Of a stretch of 64,000 nucleotides of DNA, positions 28,144 through 36,472 are shown in pieces. Each line of letters starts with the position of its first letter. The first letter of the stretch is position 1. The position numbers and the translations under genes are program-made. The notes beneath the pieces were generated by a model. That model was given only the letters and a program-made list of their open reading frames with translations, did not search any database and had not been told where the DNA came from. The stretch comes from Giardia muris (lineage: Eukaryota; Fornicata; Diplomonadida; Hexamitidae), in the NCBI GenBank assembly GCA_006247105.1, contig CM016927.1, positions 744,001 to 808,000 on the forward strand. The letters are read 5' to 3'.

Positions 28144-28542
28144 GACGCTTGACGCTTGTGTCTGGCTGGTTTGTGGGGCTTTTGTAGCTAGAAGGTCTCC
28201 GGGATCTTCGTCCGCTCTGTCTGTTCCGACTGTTCTCTTTGTTGTCAGAGAGACGTAGGAGTCAAGCGTATTTGCACTCACCCCTTCTTGGACTATGAGA
28301 TGGCAAATTGGCGAAGTGTGTTCCTCAATGCGTAGGACAGTAATCAACGATGGAAAGGCTCGGCTCTAAACGATGAATGATGACTGGGCTCATAATTCGG
28401 TCATCAAAGGAGGAAAAGGTGGATGGCTTCAGACCGCATGGCAGTCACTTTGTTTCTTATCGTTTGTTGTTGTCAGCTTAGTCCTGTTCCGCCTGCGGCT
28501 GAGGCCCCCTCCCCTCGGGGTTCTCGGGGTTCCCGCCGCCAT
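28144..28542. other. Gene-poor stretch upstream of tRNA-Arg
   Basis: About 400 bp without a convincing gene, the longest such gap in the window. Short open frames on both strands lack an A-rich start context. The right end is G/C-rich (runs of C and G at 28503-28540) directly upstream of the tRNA. An ATGATGA (28378-28384) and a CTGA (28499-28502) resemble snoRNA boxes C and D but are 125 nt apart, and I see no enclosing stem. Confidence 0.5.
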
Positions 28543-28616
28543 GTGCCCGTGGCGTAATTGGATAGCGCGCCTGACTACGGATCAGGAGGTTGCAGGTTCA
28601 AGTCCTGCCGGGTACG
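28543..28616 (+). tRNA. tRNA-Arg (anticodon ACG)
   Basis: The 74 nt fold into a full cloverleaf. Acceptor GTGCCCG pairs with CGGGTAC (one G-U), with discriminator G at 28616. D stem 28552-28555 pairs with 28565-28568. The anticodon stem CCTGA/TCAGG encloses the loop CTACGGA with anticodon ACG at 28577-28579. The variable loop is 5 nt, and the T stem GCAGG/CCTGC encloses TTCAAGT. There is no intron. A34 would be modified to inosine to read CGN arginine codons. CCA is not encoded. Confidence 0.96.
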
Positions 28617-28630
28617 CACTTCCCCCTATC

Positions 28631-28634
28631 TTTT
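28631..28634 (+). terminator. RNA polymerase III T-run after tRNA-Arg
   Basis: A TTTT run 14 nt after the tRNA 3' end is the expected Pol III stop. It lies only 10 nt before the ATG of the downstream protein gene, so the Pol III terminator and the Pol II start region share the same 28 bp. Confidence 0.6.
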
Positions 28635-28644
28635 CTTCGTGTCT

Positions 28645-29844
28645 ATGTTTTGGAGGTTTGTTGAGAAGATGCAAGCCATGTTCAAGTCTCTTCGAGAAGT
28701 GAGGTTTCCCGAGACGAAGCTGAAAAAGATGCCCTCGAAGCTCATCCAAGCGGCAAGTGAGGGGGATATGGAGGGTGTTAGGCAGCATTTGGACCTTGCG
28801 GGAGAAAGGGACACCGCGCACCTAACCGCGTTGATGCATGCGGCGCGGAAGGGGCATGAGGAGGTTGTCCTTTGCATCGTCGAACGGGAACTAGGAATTA
28901 GAGATGCTGATGGGCGTACGGCCTTGCGATATGCAGTCGATAATGGTCATGTAGGATGTGCACGAGCTCTTCTTGGAGAAGCCGGAATACGCGACTCCAT
29001 GGGATGTACCGCTCTTATGCGCGCGGTCATGTATCCAATGGTCGAGATGATCGCATTATTGGCAGAAAAGGAAGCGTGCTTGCAGGATTGCAATGGCCAG
29101 ACGGCATTGATGATTGCTAGTCGTCTAGGATACGTTGATATCGTCTCTCTTCTTTGTCATCGCGAGAAGATGCTTCGTGACGCTAATGGATGGACCGCAC
29201 TTACCCATGCCGTCAGCCTGGGCCAAAGGGAGTGCGTGGAGTTCTTATTGAAGGAGATGGACTCGAACAACCTTCGAGATACGTTGAAGTCGTTGGAGAC
29301 GATAAACCCACATGTCGAAGGACGAGAGGAATGTATGGCTATGATTCACAAGCAACTACACTCTGGAGCCGCTTGGAAACCGATCACGGGGAGATTGGGG
29401 ACGTTCATGTCTGAGCTCCAACAAGTATACGAGGACCTGGATAAGGATGCCGTTGTTGAGGCCTGTTATGCTCGGGCTTATGAGGCCCTAGACACTTTAC
29501 GACGAATGATTGAAGGACAGCCAAAATCGGATGTACCAATCGTGATGACGACCGAAAGAAGACAAATCCTTCAACCAATACATACGGCAGATGAGTATTC
29601 AATTCCAGAACTCGAGACAATGAAAGCCACGCTCTCCACCTCATTACAGGTCGTAGAGTCGAGTTTAGCCGCCAAGTTTGCACGCACCTGTGTCCTTTGC
29701 CAAGAGGGTCCACGGGAAATCCTCTTGCGGCCATGCAAGCACCTATGCATCTGTGAGAAGTGCGTCGGGACTGGGGCCTCACCTTTGATGACCTGCCCAA
29801 TCTGTCGTGCGACAGTCGAGAATGCTGACAAGATCTTCATCTAA
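28645..29844 (+). CDS. Ankyrin-repeat RING-finger protein, probable E3 ubiquitin ligase
   Basis: With ATG 28645 the protein has 399 residues; ATGs at 28669 and 28678 are alternatives. The frame continues back into the tRNA, which is not coding. Residues of about 20-225 form six or seven ankyrin repeats (e.g. HLTALMHAARKGH, GQTALMIASRLGY), probably for substrate binding. A helical linker follows. The last ~50 residues form a C3HC4 RING finger: CVLC, then CKHLCICEKC, then CPIC. This compact C-terminal type resembles the RING of IAP/MUL1-like ligases, which recruit a ubiquitin-charged E2. Ankyrin-RING fusions are recurrent in eukaryotes. Its promoter must overlap or follow the tRNA gene. Confidence 0.88.
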   Translation: MFWRFVEKMQAMFKSLREVRFPETKLKKMPSKLIQAASEGDMEGVRQHLDLAGERDTAHLTALMHAARKGHEEVVLCIVERELGIRDADGRTALRYAVDNGHVGCARALLGEAGIRDSMGCTALMRAVMYPMVEMIALLAEKEACLQDCNGQTALMIASRLGYVDIVSLLCHREKMLRDANGWTALTHAVSLGQRECVEFLLKEMDSNNLRDTLKSLETINPHVEGREECMAMIHKQLHSGAAWKPITGRLGTFMSELQQVYEDLDKDAVVEACYARAYEALDTLRRMIEGQPKSDVPIVMTTERRQILQPIHTADEYSIPELETMKATLSTSLQVVESSLAAKFARTCVLCQEGPREILLRPCKHLCICEKCVGTGASPLMTCPICRATVENADKIFI

Positions 29845-29859
29845 TGAAGCTTCTTTCCC

Positions 29860-29866
29860 GTTCACT
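29860..29866 (-). promoter_or_regulatory. Poly(A) signal AGTGAAC of the 549-residue hypothetical gene
   Basis: Lies 15 nt past the stop, between two convergent genes. Confidence 0.7.
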
Positions 29867-29880
29867 CTTTCGCTTCACCC

Positions 29881-31530
29881 CTATTGAGGGGCGGATAGGA
29901 ATGTCGTCCTCTTCACGCTCACCGTGTCCCGAAAGAGTAACGAATCGTTATACCCGGACTCTATATGTAGGCTCTCGGCACCGAAGCTGATTGATGGGCG
30001 GTTCCGACGCCCAATCTCCAGCACCATCACCTTGCACTCCCCAGTCTTCAAGTCTATCCGTTGCAGGTAAGTGTGCTTCTCGTTTCCCCCACCGACTGCG
30101 ATGAGGACCGTCCGACTGGCATATAGGACGTCCCAATGGGTGGTTAATCGACATCCTCGAAGGATGATGCGATGAAGAAGCTTTTCGCCAGTGAAAGGGC
30201 ATGCCAGGATACACGCCCGTCCCTTTAATCTCCCATCAGAACCACTGGAGATCCCCCCGACCAGAAGAAGGCATGGAAGTTCCACCCTAGCCACAGACGA
30301 GGCGCTTCGACCCTGTGGGTGCAATGGCGTTAGTTCTGAGTGTTGTTGAACTCGTTGTGTTTGGCCTGGAGAGGTACAAGCAAGTCCACACGTCCCTGTG
30401 CTTGTAAGAGTAACATCTTGATATCGCCCTCTATCAGATGGGTCATACGGATCAACGGCCTTCACCTGGAGGAAGCCATAATACTTCCCGTCGACGACGA
30501 AATAGCGTCGTCCTGGTACGAGCTCATCCTCATGAAGTGGAGTTCCGAATTCGACGAACCCTGGCGGTAACGTTGGTACTCGTCGAATCCAGACCTGAAT
30601 CCCTCGGGATGTACGGATGGGTTCCCAACAGATCTCCTCGTCAATGAAGTCCTCGCAGTCATCACAAAGAAGGGAAGACCTTGGACTTGGGATGGAGTGG
30701 ATCATGGCGTCTGTGTTGATTCCGGGTAGGTATGAGCCGAAGATGCCACTATCTCCCTCATCGGTCGTATCGTCCGGCGTCGGGTTACGCAGTACAGGCA
30801 ACAGGTCTCTACTCAGCTGGGAGATGTGAAGAGATCCACTCTCCTGGAACTCTCGATTGATCTTCCAAGCACGCTCAATGAACCCAACCGCCAGGCGATA
30901 TTTGTACAGGCACCTCCGCATCCTCAAAGTATCAATTTCATAGGTGATCTGGTCAAGTACTCGTTCTTCAGACGAGGTGTTGGAGACCTCGAATTGGATG
31001 GAGATCAGCTCGGAAATCCCTCCGAGTATTATCCGGCTTTCCACTTGAAGGGCGTCGTTCACGTGGAATAGTGGGATCCGACTGGAATCGAGCTTTCGAT
31101 GCCTTTCGATATAGAACCCTTCCATACCTCTTCCGACCTGAAGAAGATAGAGTTGGACGCACTCCCAGCGGGGAGAGACCAGGAGTAAGACGAGTATTCC
31201 CACATAGATCTGAAAGGCCGCGTGATATGTGACTTGTGTGGGGATGATGGCCCCTTCAAGGTCTAGTAGGAGCAATGGCTCCTGAGAGATGGTTATACGA
31301 CCAGGTGTCGGCGTCTCCAGGAGATTTGTAGTCTTGGCCTCCCCAAGCATAAGTGGGACGGCATGCGTCTTAGTTTCCGTTCTATGGACAATGAAAAGTT
31401 CCCCACTTGTGGCTCGATAAGTGGCGAAGTTCCGGTCCAGCTCGATGAAGTCGGAGCCATGGTCCAAAGCGTATGCGTGTGGGAGGTTCGGTAACGACAG
31501 GGCGTATCTCCCTGTCGTGTCCGAGCACAT
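29881..31530 (-). CDS. Hypothetical protein, 549 residues
   Basis: Not recognised. I use ATG 31530, which lies 25 nt after the stop of the upstream gene and follows an A-rich ATAAAACTGCGG; the longer frame begins with TTG inside that upstream gene. The C-terminal part has beta-rich blocks with glycine pairs (LLLVGGISSGS, VLIAVGGGNE) reminiscent of kelch blades. Around residue 300-345 there are two cysteine pairs and a stretch with GRRYFVVDGKYYGFLQVKAV. There is no signal peptide; a single hydrophobic stretch near residue 110 (YVGILVLLLV) is too short to call a membrane helix. AGTGAAC lies 15 nt beyond the stop. A beta-propeller adaptor is possible but not shown. Confidence 0.8.
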   Translation of the reverse strand: MCSDTTGRYALSLPNLPHAYALDHGSDFIELDRNFATYRATSGELFIVHRTETKTHAVPLMLGEAKTTNLLETPTPGRITISQEPLLLLDLEGAIIPTQVTYHAAFQIYVGILVLLLVSPRWECVQLYLLQVGRGMEGFYIERHRKLDSSRIPLFHVNDALQVESRIILGGISELISIQFEVSNTSSEERVLDQITYEIDTLRMRRCLYKYRLAVGFIERAWKINREFQESGSLHISQLSRDLLPVLRNPTPDDTTDEGDSGIFGSYLPGINTDAMIHSIPSPRSSLLCDDCEDFIDEEICWEPIRTSRGIQVWIRRVPTLPPGFVEFGTPLHEDELVPGRRYFVVDGKYYGFLQVKAVDPYDPSDRGRYQDVTLTSTGTCGLACTSPGQTQRVQQHSELTPLHPQGRSASSVARVELPCLLLVGGISSGSDGRLKGRACILACPFTGEKLLHRIILRGCRLTTHWDVLYASRTVLIAVGGGNEKHTYLQRIDLKTGECKVMVLEIGRRNRPSISFGAESLHIESGYNDSLLFRDTVSVKRTTFLSAPQ

Positions 31531-31553
31531 CCGCAGTTTTATGATGAGCACCG

Positions 31554-31560
31554 ATTTACT
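31554..31560 (-). promoter_or_regulatory. Poly(A) signal AGTAAAT of the DNAAF3-like gene
   Basis: Overlaps the TAA stop and lies 23 nt upstream of the next gene's ATG on the same strand. Confidence 0.75.
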
Positions 31561-33223
31561 CCGCTTTCGCCTCCACCTCTCCAACCTCCTTGTTCGTCTT
31601 GCGTGCTAATAGGTGGGTGGGCCGCATCGTGCTGAGCTCTGTGGCCGCAATCTTGAAGGAGTACGGATAGTCGATAGAGCACGCCTCGATGTGCTTATAC
31701 CCTGCTTCTGTGAGGTTTCTTCGGATTTTCTGCTCGAAAAGGGGGATGTCCTCCTTCCGTAGGAGAGGGATGAATTGCCCAAGCTCGGCCACTAGGAGGT
31801 GGTCCGGCCTCAAGCATGGTTGCAGACACCTCTCGTACGCATAAGGGGACTCCTCCCCATGCCCCAGGAAGCGGCAGCCCTCGAGGCTTAAGAACACGGT
31901 CTCGATCTTCCCTCCAAGAGAATGATGAGCACCAACGACCTTAGAAAAGTCACCGGTAGCGAAGACTAGGCGAAACCGGCCTTCCTTTGCATACCCAGCA
32001 GCTTCCAATAAGAGATCTGCACACACAAAAAGGTTGAAGACCGAGAACTCGACCAAGGAGAAGATCCCCTCAAAGGATTCCGGCCCCGAAGGCGTATATG
32101 TGCGGTAAAGCTCGAACTTTTCTTGCTCTTGCTCCTCGGATAGGAGGGAGGCCAGGACATGCTTGGACCCGCCCTCCTCGTCCGTCGTATCACACTCACC
32201 CCCAATGGCCGCCTTCAAAGCGGTGGCATAATCGGAGAGACAGTAATACGGCTGGAAGCAGGTCTCAAACCATGGGCCAACGACGATATCTCCACGGAAG
32301 CCAAGTTTTCCGTCACTGTCCGACATGAGGGTGGGGTTTTCACAGCCGCAAAAGAGACGCGACTCCTCGCTCGTGGCGGCCCTCCTGGCCACGGGACCAA
32401 CAGTCTCGGTGCCCCCAAGGACCTGTGGCTGACGATAGTACGCACGCATGTACGCCACCCCTTCTGTGCGGAACGATTGGAAGAAGGGGTCGTGGATCGC
32501 TGACAGCCGATCTCCAAAGCGGAAATGCTTGTCCCACATGCACACGTTCTTTCGGACGTCGTATCGATCAAGATAGAAGTCTCTCAAACGGATGTCAAAG
32601 GCGTCGTTGATCGAGCGTGTCTGCTCCATCCTTTGCTTCTCTAGGAGAGTGAAGCTATTGATCTTTATGGTGGTTTGTGTCACCGTCGGGGCTGTATGGG
32701 CTCTCAGGTACGCCCTGCAGGTCTCATAGATGGCGTCCCGGTCGCCCCCCTTCAGGTATGTTGTGAGGTCAAGCCAGTCCTGGCAAAGCTCATACGCCTT
32801 CGCCAGTGTCTCCGGTAACTTCCGACGATAGTGCGGCGAAATGAAGGCCAGAAGGACCGTCGATGACGTCGTCAACAGGCCCCACGCCTCCGCCGAGATC
32901 CGCACATTCCCATGGATCTCGGCATAAGCGTGAGCCAATGATAACTTCAGCGTGACGTCTTGCTCCAACCCGATGAGGACGAGCGAGATCACCTTCAAAA
33001 GGAGGCGCGTGACGAGGTGCACCTTCCGTTCGTAGAAGATGGTGGTGTGCCTCGTCCCTCCTTGTATCCCACCGAGTATGTCCTTCAAATTCGCCAGGAA
33101 GTAGCGGAGGTCCGCAGCCTCGACGTGGAGCACGGTCCCGAGCCTGCCCGCATTGCCTCGTGCCACTCGCAGCGCTGGGCAGAGCCCCCAGAACTGCTCC
33201 GAGCCGACTCCGTTCTCCGCCAT
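31556..33223 (-). CDS. Dynein axonemal assembly factor 3-like protein (DNAAF3/PF22)
   Basis: This 555-residue protein begins with an element (QFWGLCPAL, residues 10-18) like the WWGLSPAL opening of DNAAF3. It is followed by a Rossmann-like segment with the pattern 'LRYFLANLKDIL...TTIFYERKVHLVTRLLLKVISLVL', characteristic of the DUF4470/DNAAF3 N-terminal region. Further on are motifs in the right order for the DNAAF3 C-terminal domain (GVAYMRAYYRQP near 260, GDIVVGPWF near 305). DNAAF3 acts in the cytoplasm in preassembly of axonemal dynein arms, which fits an eight-flagellated organism. The start is ATG 33223, 15 bp from the divergent neighbour. AGTAAAT overlaps the stop. The assignment is from remembered family patterns without alignment. 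Confidence 0.65.
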   Translation of the reverse strand: MAENGVGSEQFWGLCPALRVARGNAGRLGTVLHVEAADLRYFLANLKDILGGIQGGTRHTTIFYERKVHLVTRLLLKVISLVLIGLEQDVTLKLSLAHAYAEIHGNVRISAEAWGLLTTSSTVLLAFISPHYRRKLPETLAKAYELCQDWLDLTTYLKGGDRDAIYETCRAYLRAHTAPTVTQTTIKINSFTLLEKQRMEQTRSINDAFDIRLRDFYLDRYDVRKNVCMWDKHFRFGDRLSAIHDPFFQSFRTEGVAYMRAYYRQPQVLGGTETVGPVARRAATSEESRLFCGCENPTLMSDSDGKLGFRGDIVVGPWFETCFQPYYCLSDYATALKAAIGGECDTTDEEGGSKHVLASLLSEEQEQEKFELYRTYTPSGPESFEGIFSLVEFSVFNLFVCADLLLEAAGYAKEGRFRLVFATGDFSKVVGAHHSLGGKIETVFLSLEGCRFLGHGEESPYAYERCLQPCLRPDHLLVAELGQFIPLLRKEDIPLFEQKIRRNLTEAGYKHIEACSIDYPYSFKIAATELSTMRPTHLLARKTNKEVGEVEAKAE

Positions 33224-33238
33224 CTTCGCCCCGAAAAA
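33224..33238. promoter_or_regulatory. 15-bp divergent promoter
   Basis: Only CTTCGCCCCGAAAAA separates the start codon of the DNAAF3-like gene (minus) from that of the coiled-coil gene (plus). The A5 tract abuts the plus-strand ATG. Core promoter elements for at least one gene must therefore overlap coding sequence or the 5' leaders must be nearly absent. Confidence 0.6.
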
Positions 33239-34792
33239 ATGGTGACAAATGCGGACGCCTATAAGGCCCAGGTCCTATCCTGCATGAACGTCCTCCTCGC
33301 CAAGCTCAATATCCGCGAGCAGGTCTCAGATGCGTCGCAGATCACGTTCACGATCATCCATGAGCTCGCCCTCGTCTACTTCAAGCTCGAACGGTTTCCC
33401 GAGGCTCCTCATGCGGGACGTGCCCCTCACCTGTATGACCGTGAGGAGGCCCTCCTCGGATACGTGGAGGCGAAGCTGAAGATCACAACCGGACATATTT
33501 CCCCGAAGGGCTTGCACGAGAACCAACTTTTCGACTGCATCATGCTCTTCGAGATCATTTACACGCTCATCAAGAGCGATGACATGCCCTCCTACCCGAC
33601 GATGCCGGAATCCGTCGCAATTCAGCTACTGAAGGCGCAGACCGAGCAGGCCTCTCAGAATCTCATGGCGCGTCAGGCGGATTATTTGGCTGAGCAGCAC
33701 GCCGAGGACCCTCGGGGGATTCTCTCTGCCCAGATGCTCCTTCAGAAGTATGGTGACCCCTCCACCTCTTCAACTCTTGGTGGGGGTTCTGAGCCCAGTC
33801 TTGGTCGTATTGAGGCCCAATCCGGCCGCCCAGGAACTGGGGAGGCTAATATGAGGAAGACTGGTGGGACCAAAGGGACTGCTGCTCAAGAGGCATCGCA
33901 AAGACCAACAGGCGCCCGTTACCCTTCATTGTCCCGTCCCACCACCACCAGCTCAGCGTCGCCCACTCGGCCCACGGCCAGAAAGGCCGTCGCAGACCCG
34001 GACGTCTTCAACCAGGAGGTGCGGGACATGGTCAACTTCTACTACGAGAGGTACCTTCGTCCCTTCGTCGACGACCTTGAGGCGCGCAAGGCGTACGTGG
34101 AGGAGGCGTCCTTGCCCGAGAATAGTCCCAGGCGGCGTCGTAGCCCGCTCCCATCGCGCTCCTACACGGCGGGCCCACGTTCCCCGACTCGGGGAGTACG
34201 TTCCGGCTCAGACACCAGTCTTCTGAAGAGCCGCCCGATACAGTCCGAGGAGGAGCGCCTAAAGATCAGGCTCAACAAGATCATTCACCGGGTCCTTCAG
34301 GAAATACACCAGCAGGAGGTGTCGTACTACTACAAGCTCGAGAACCGCATCACCCAGACGCTCAAGAAGGCCCTGGCCGTCGAGAGGGAGAACCTCCGGC
34401 TCGAAGCCCAATGGCGTCGCGATATCTTATCCGAACAGGCGCGGCGGGAACGGATCGTCAGTGAGGGCATCGCGACAAAGCGGGCAAACGACCTGGCCCT
34501 CCTTCGTGAGGCCGAGGCGGAGCGCCAACGGTACATGAAGATCAACAAGCTCTCCCTAGAGAGCAACGACCGTTCTGTACGGCGGGCGCAAGAGGACCAG
34601 CTCTTTGAGCGGATCGAGCGCGCCCTTAAGCGCGAGGCGGGCGTCCGGATCAAGGCGGCCGTCGATAACTTCGAGCTCTGCGACAATGACATTGACCGGA
34701 TCGTCGTCGAACGGCTACGGCAATACGCGGGGGCCGAGCGCGACTTTATCATGCGGACTCCAAGCGGGCGGATGGCGAAGTCCAGCTACTAG
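33239..34792 (+). CDS. Coiled-coil protein, possibly CEP95-like (517 residues)
   Basis: Start chosen at ATG 33239, directly after the A5 tract; the frame extends further upstream only as antisense to the DNAAF3-like gene. Residues 1-125 form a helical domain with a pattern like the calponin-homology-like N-terminus of CEP95 ('LLAKLNI...', 'EALLGYVEAKLKITTGHI', 'LFEIIYTLI'). A Ser/Pro/Arg-rich disordered region follows (about 180-345), with DMVNFYYERYLRPF around 265. The C-terminus is a charged coiled coil (about 345-490) with EVSYYYKLENRI. CEP95-type proteins localise to centrosomes or basal bodies. The family call is weak; 'conserved coiled-coil protein' is the safe name. Confidence 0.75.
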   Translation: MVTNADAYKAQVLSCMNVLLAKLNIREQVSDASQITFTIIHELALVYFKLERFPEAPHAGRAPHLYDREEALLGYVEAKLKITTGHISPKGLHENQLFDCIMLFEIIYTLIKSDDMPSYPTMPESVAIQLLKAQTEQASQNLMARQADYLAEQHAEDPRGILSAQMLLQKYGDPSTSSTLGGGSEPSLGRIEAQSGRPGTGEANMRKTGGTKGTAAQEASQRPTGARYPSLSRPTTTSSASPTRPTARKAVADPDVFNQEVRDMVNFYYERYLRPFVDDLEARKAYVEEASLPENSPRRRRSPLPSRSYTAGPRSPTRGVRSGSDTSLLKSRPIQSEEERLKIRLNKIIHRVLQEIHQQEVSYYYKLENRITQTLKKALAVERENLRLEAQWRRDILSEQARRERIVSEGIATKRANDLALLREAEAERQRYMKINKLSLESNDRSVRRAQEDQLFERIERALKREAGVRIKAAVDNFELCDNDIDRIVVERLRQYAGAERDFIMRTPSGRMAKSSY

Positions 34793-34848
34793 CGCCTCCG
34801 TCCGGCTCACTCAGGTCGCCCAGCCGAGGAATAAAAACCGGAATTTCG

Positions 34849-36330
34849 ATGCCTCGCTTCCCGTCCAAATATCAGATCTGCGACCTCCTAGGGCAAGGGA
34901 CGCAAGCGGAGATCCGGCGGTGTGTCGACCGTGAGACTGGCGAGGAGTTTGCGGTCAAGCTGATATACTACGGAAATCTGAGCACGGGGAGCAAGGAGTA
35001 CTACGGCGTCGCGCGAGAGGGGTACTTAATGCAGGCCTTCCACCATCCTCACATCCTCCCTGTCTATGAGGTCTACATCGATAGCCAGTTGCAGACCATC
35101 TACCTAGTCATGCGTCTCATGTCGCGAGCATTGAAGGACGTCATCTCCACCTTCCGACGGAAACGGACCCCTATGCCCGAGGAGGACATCTGGCGGTATG
35201 CCTTCCAGATACTGGATGCCCTGCTCTATCTGCACAGCCACCGGACGACCGTGTATTACCGTTCCGTGGCGGCAGGTGACTCGAGGGTCGCGTTTCCAAT
35301 CCCCCATCGCGACCTGAAGCCGGATAACATTCTCCTGGACGGGGATGACAATGTCTTCCTGGCAGACTTCTCGTTGGCGGCTCAGTTCGAGCACGAGGAC
35401 CTCAAGAAGCTGAAGAACATCAATAGCGACGCTGGTTTCGCAGGGGCTCGTGGATACCGCGCGCCCGAGGCCTTCTGCGGGGTCGCTGGCGTCGAAAACG
35501 ATATATGGGCTTTCGGGTGCATCGTCTACGAGATGGCCACAGGGGAGCCATTGTTCCCGACACCAGAAAGACAGTCCTCTTATTTCCTCGGGAAGAAGCG
35601 CTTCCGGATCGACCTTCCTGGCCGGTCTCCAGAACTGTCAGCGTTCGTCGACGCCATCCTCACCTTCAGTGCGACCCAAAGACCAACTGCCATGCAATTG
35701 CTTCGTCACCCCCGCTTTCGAGAGTGGTTATCCCCGACCATCAAGGAGGAGATCACCCTGTCCCAGGATGCCGTCAGACAGATCATCCAGCTCGCCACGA
35801 CCGTCAACGAGCTTGATCAGGTCCTTCGTAGCCTCTCTTGGTCTGGAACCGTCGATTTGACTGCTTTGCAATCTCTTCTCGATTATCTGAAAGCAGATCG
35901 ATGCCCTGTGGAGCTCCCGCGGAACCACTCCTCCGGTTTGCAAGAGGATGGATCAACCGTCCTCCCCATCAAGCCCCCGTCCCTGGGATACGACGGACAC
36001 TTTAGTCTCAATCAGAACTTCGATGAAGCTTTTTGCACCTTGCCCAAGGGCGCCGCAAAGGATCCAGGACGATCCCCACAGTCACGCTCTCATAAGCTAC
36101 GACAGGCTGGGATCTTCGAGGACGTCAGAGAGGTCAAGGATGTCTCTCCAGAATCCCCTTCGACGAGTCAGGACCAGAACCGTCTCGAGGCTGAGTTGGC
36201 GCCGGAATACGCCTCGATTCGGCACTCCTCCGTCGCTACCAACTGCATGGAACGTCTACACAGACTCAGACGTCTTAGTAACTGCTCAACTAGCCCATTA
36301 CGGACCCGTCCGGACATGCGTTCTCCCTAA
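34849..36330 (+). CDS. NEK-like protein kinase with altered DFG
   Basis: The 493-residue protein has a kinase domain at about 8-290. The glycine loop LGQGTQAEI is reduced (G15, G17). Lys37 is the AVKL lysine, HRDLKPDN is intact (H153-R154-D155), but the DFG triplet reads DFS (D173-F174-S175). The APE equivalent is YRAPEAF, followed by DIWAFGCIVYEM. There is an insertion between helix E and the catalytic loop (residues about 133-152). The remaining 200 residues are low-complexity Ser/Pro-rich with a short helical segment. Giardia has a greatly expanded NEK family, many with changed catalytic residues; retention of K37, D155 and D173 makes activity possible. ATG 34849 follows AATAAAAACCGG. Confidence 0.88.
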   Translation: MPRFPSKYQICDLLGQGTQAEIRRCVDRETGEEFAVKLIYYGNLSTGSKEYYGVAREGYLMQAFHHPHILPVYEVYIDSQLQTIYLVMRLMSRALKDVISTFRRKRTPMPEEDIWRYAFQILDALLYLHSHRTTVYYRSVAAGDSRVAFPIPHRDLKPDNILLDGDDNVFLADFSLAAQFEHEDLKKLKNINSDAGFAGARGYRAPEAFCGVAGVENDIWAFGCIVYEMATGEPLFPTPERQSSYFLGKKRFRIDLPGRSPELSAFVDAILTFSATQRPTAMQLLRHPRFREWLSPTIKEEITLSQDAVRQIIQLATTVNELDQVLRSLSWSGTVDLTALQSLLDYLKADRCPVELPRNHSSGLQEDGSTVLPIKPPSLGYDGHFSLNQNFDEAFCTLPKGAAKDPGRSPQSRSHKLRQAGIFEDVREVKDVSPESPSTSQDQNRLEAELAPEYASIRHSSVATNCMERLHRLRRLSNCSTSPLRTRPDMRSP

Positions 36331-36472
36331 GCACCGAACTGGGTCGAATTAGACCAAGTTGGACCGGATCGCATGAGTATGTCTCTCTCCCCTCATACGA
36401 GCCGGTCCCCTTCGACCTCTCAAGAGCCAAAGTGAAGTAACGCCGCGCAACGCGCCAAAAAAAATATTCATT

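Noticed and set aside
28378..28502. Possible C/D-box snoRNA (ATGATGA and CTGA)
   Set aside because: The boxes are 125 nt apart with no terminal stem or internal C'/D' pair visible; chance occurrence is likely.
28558..28644. N-terminal extension of the ankyrin-RING protein
   Set aside because: This part lies inside the tRNA-Arg gene and its T-run, so it cannot be conserved protein sequence.
32960..33238. Upstream extension of the coiled-coil gene starting at 33239
   Set aside because: It is antisense to the DNAAF3-like coding region; the ATG directly after the A5 tract is the credible start.
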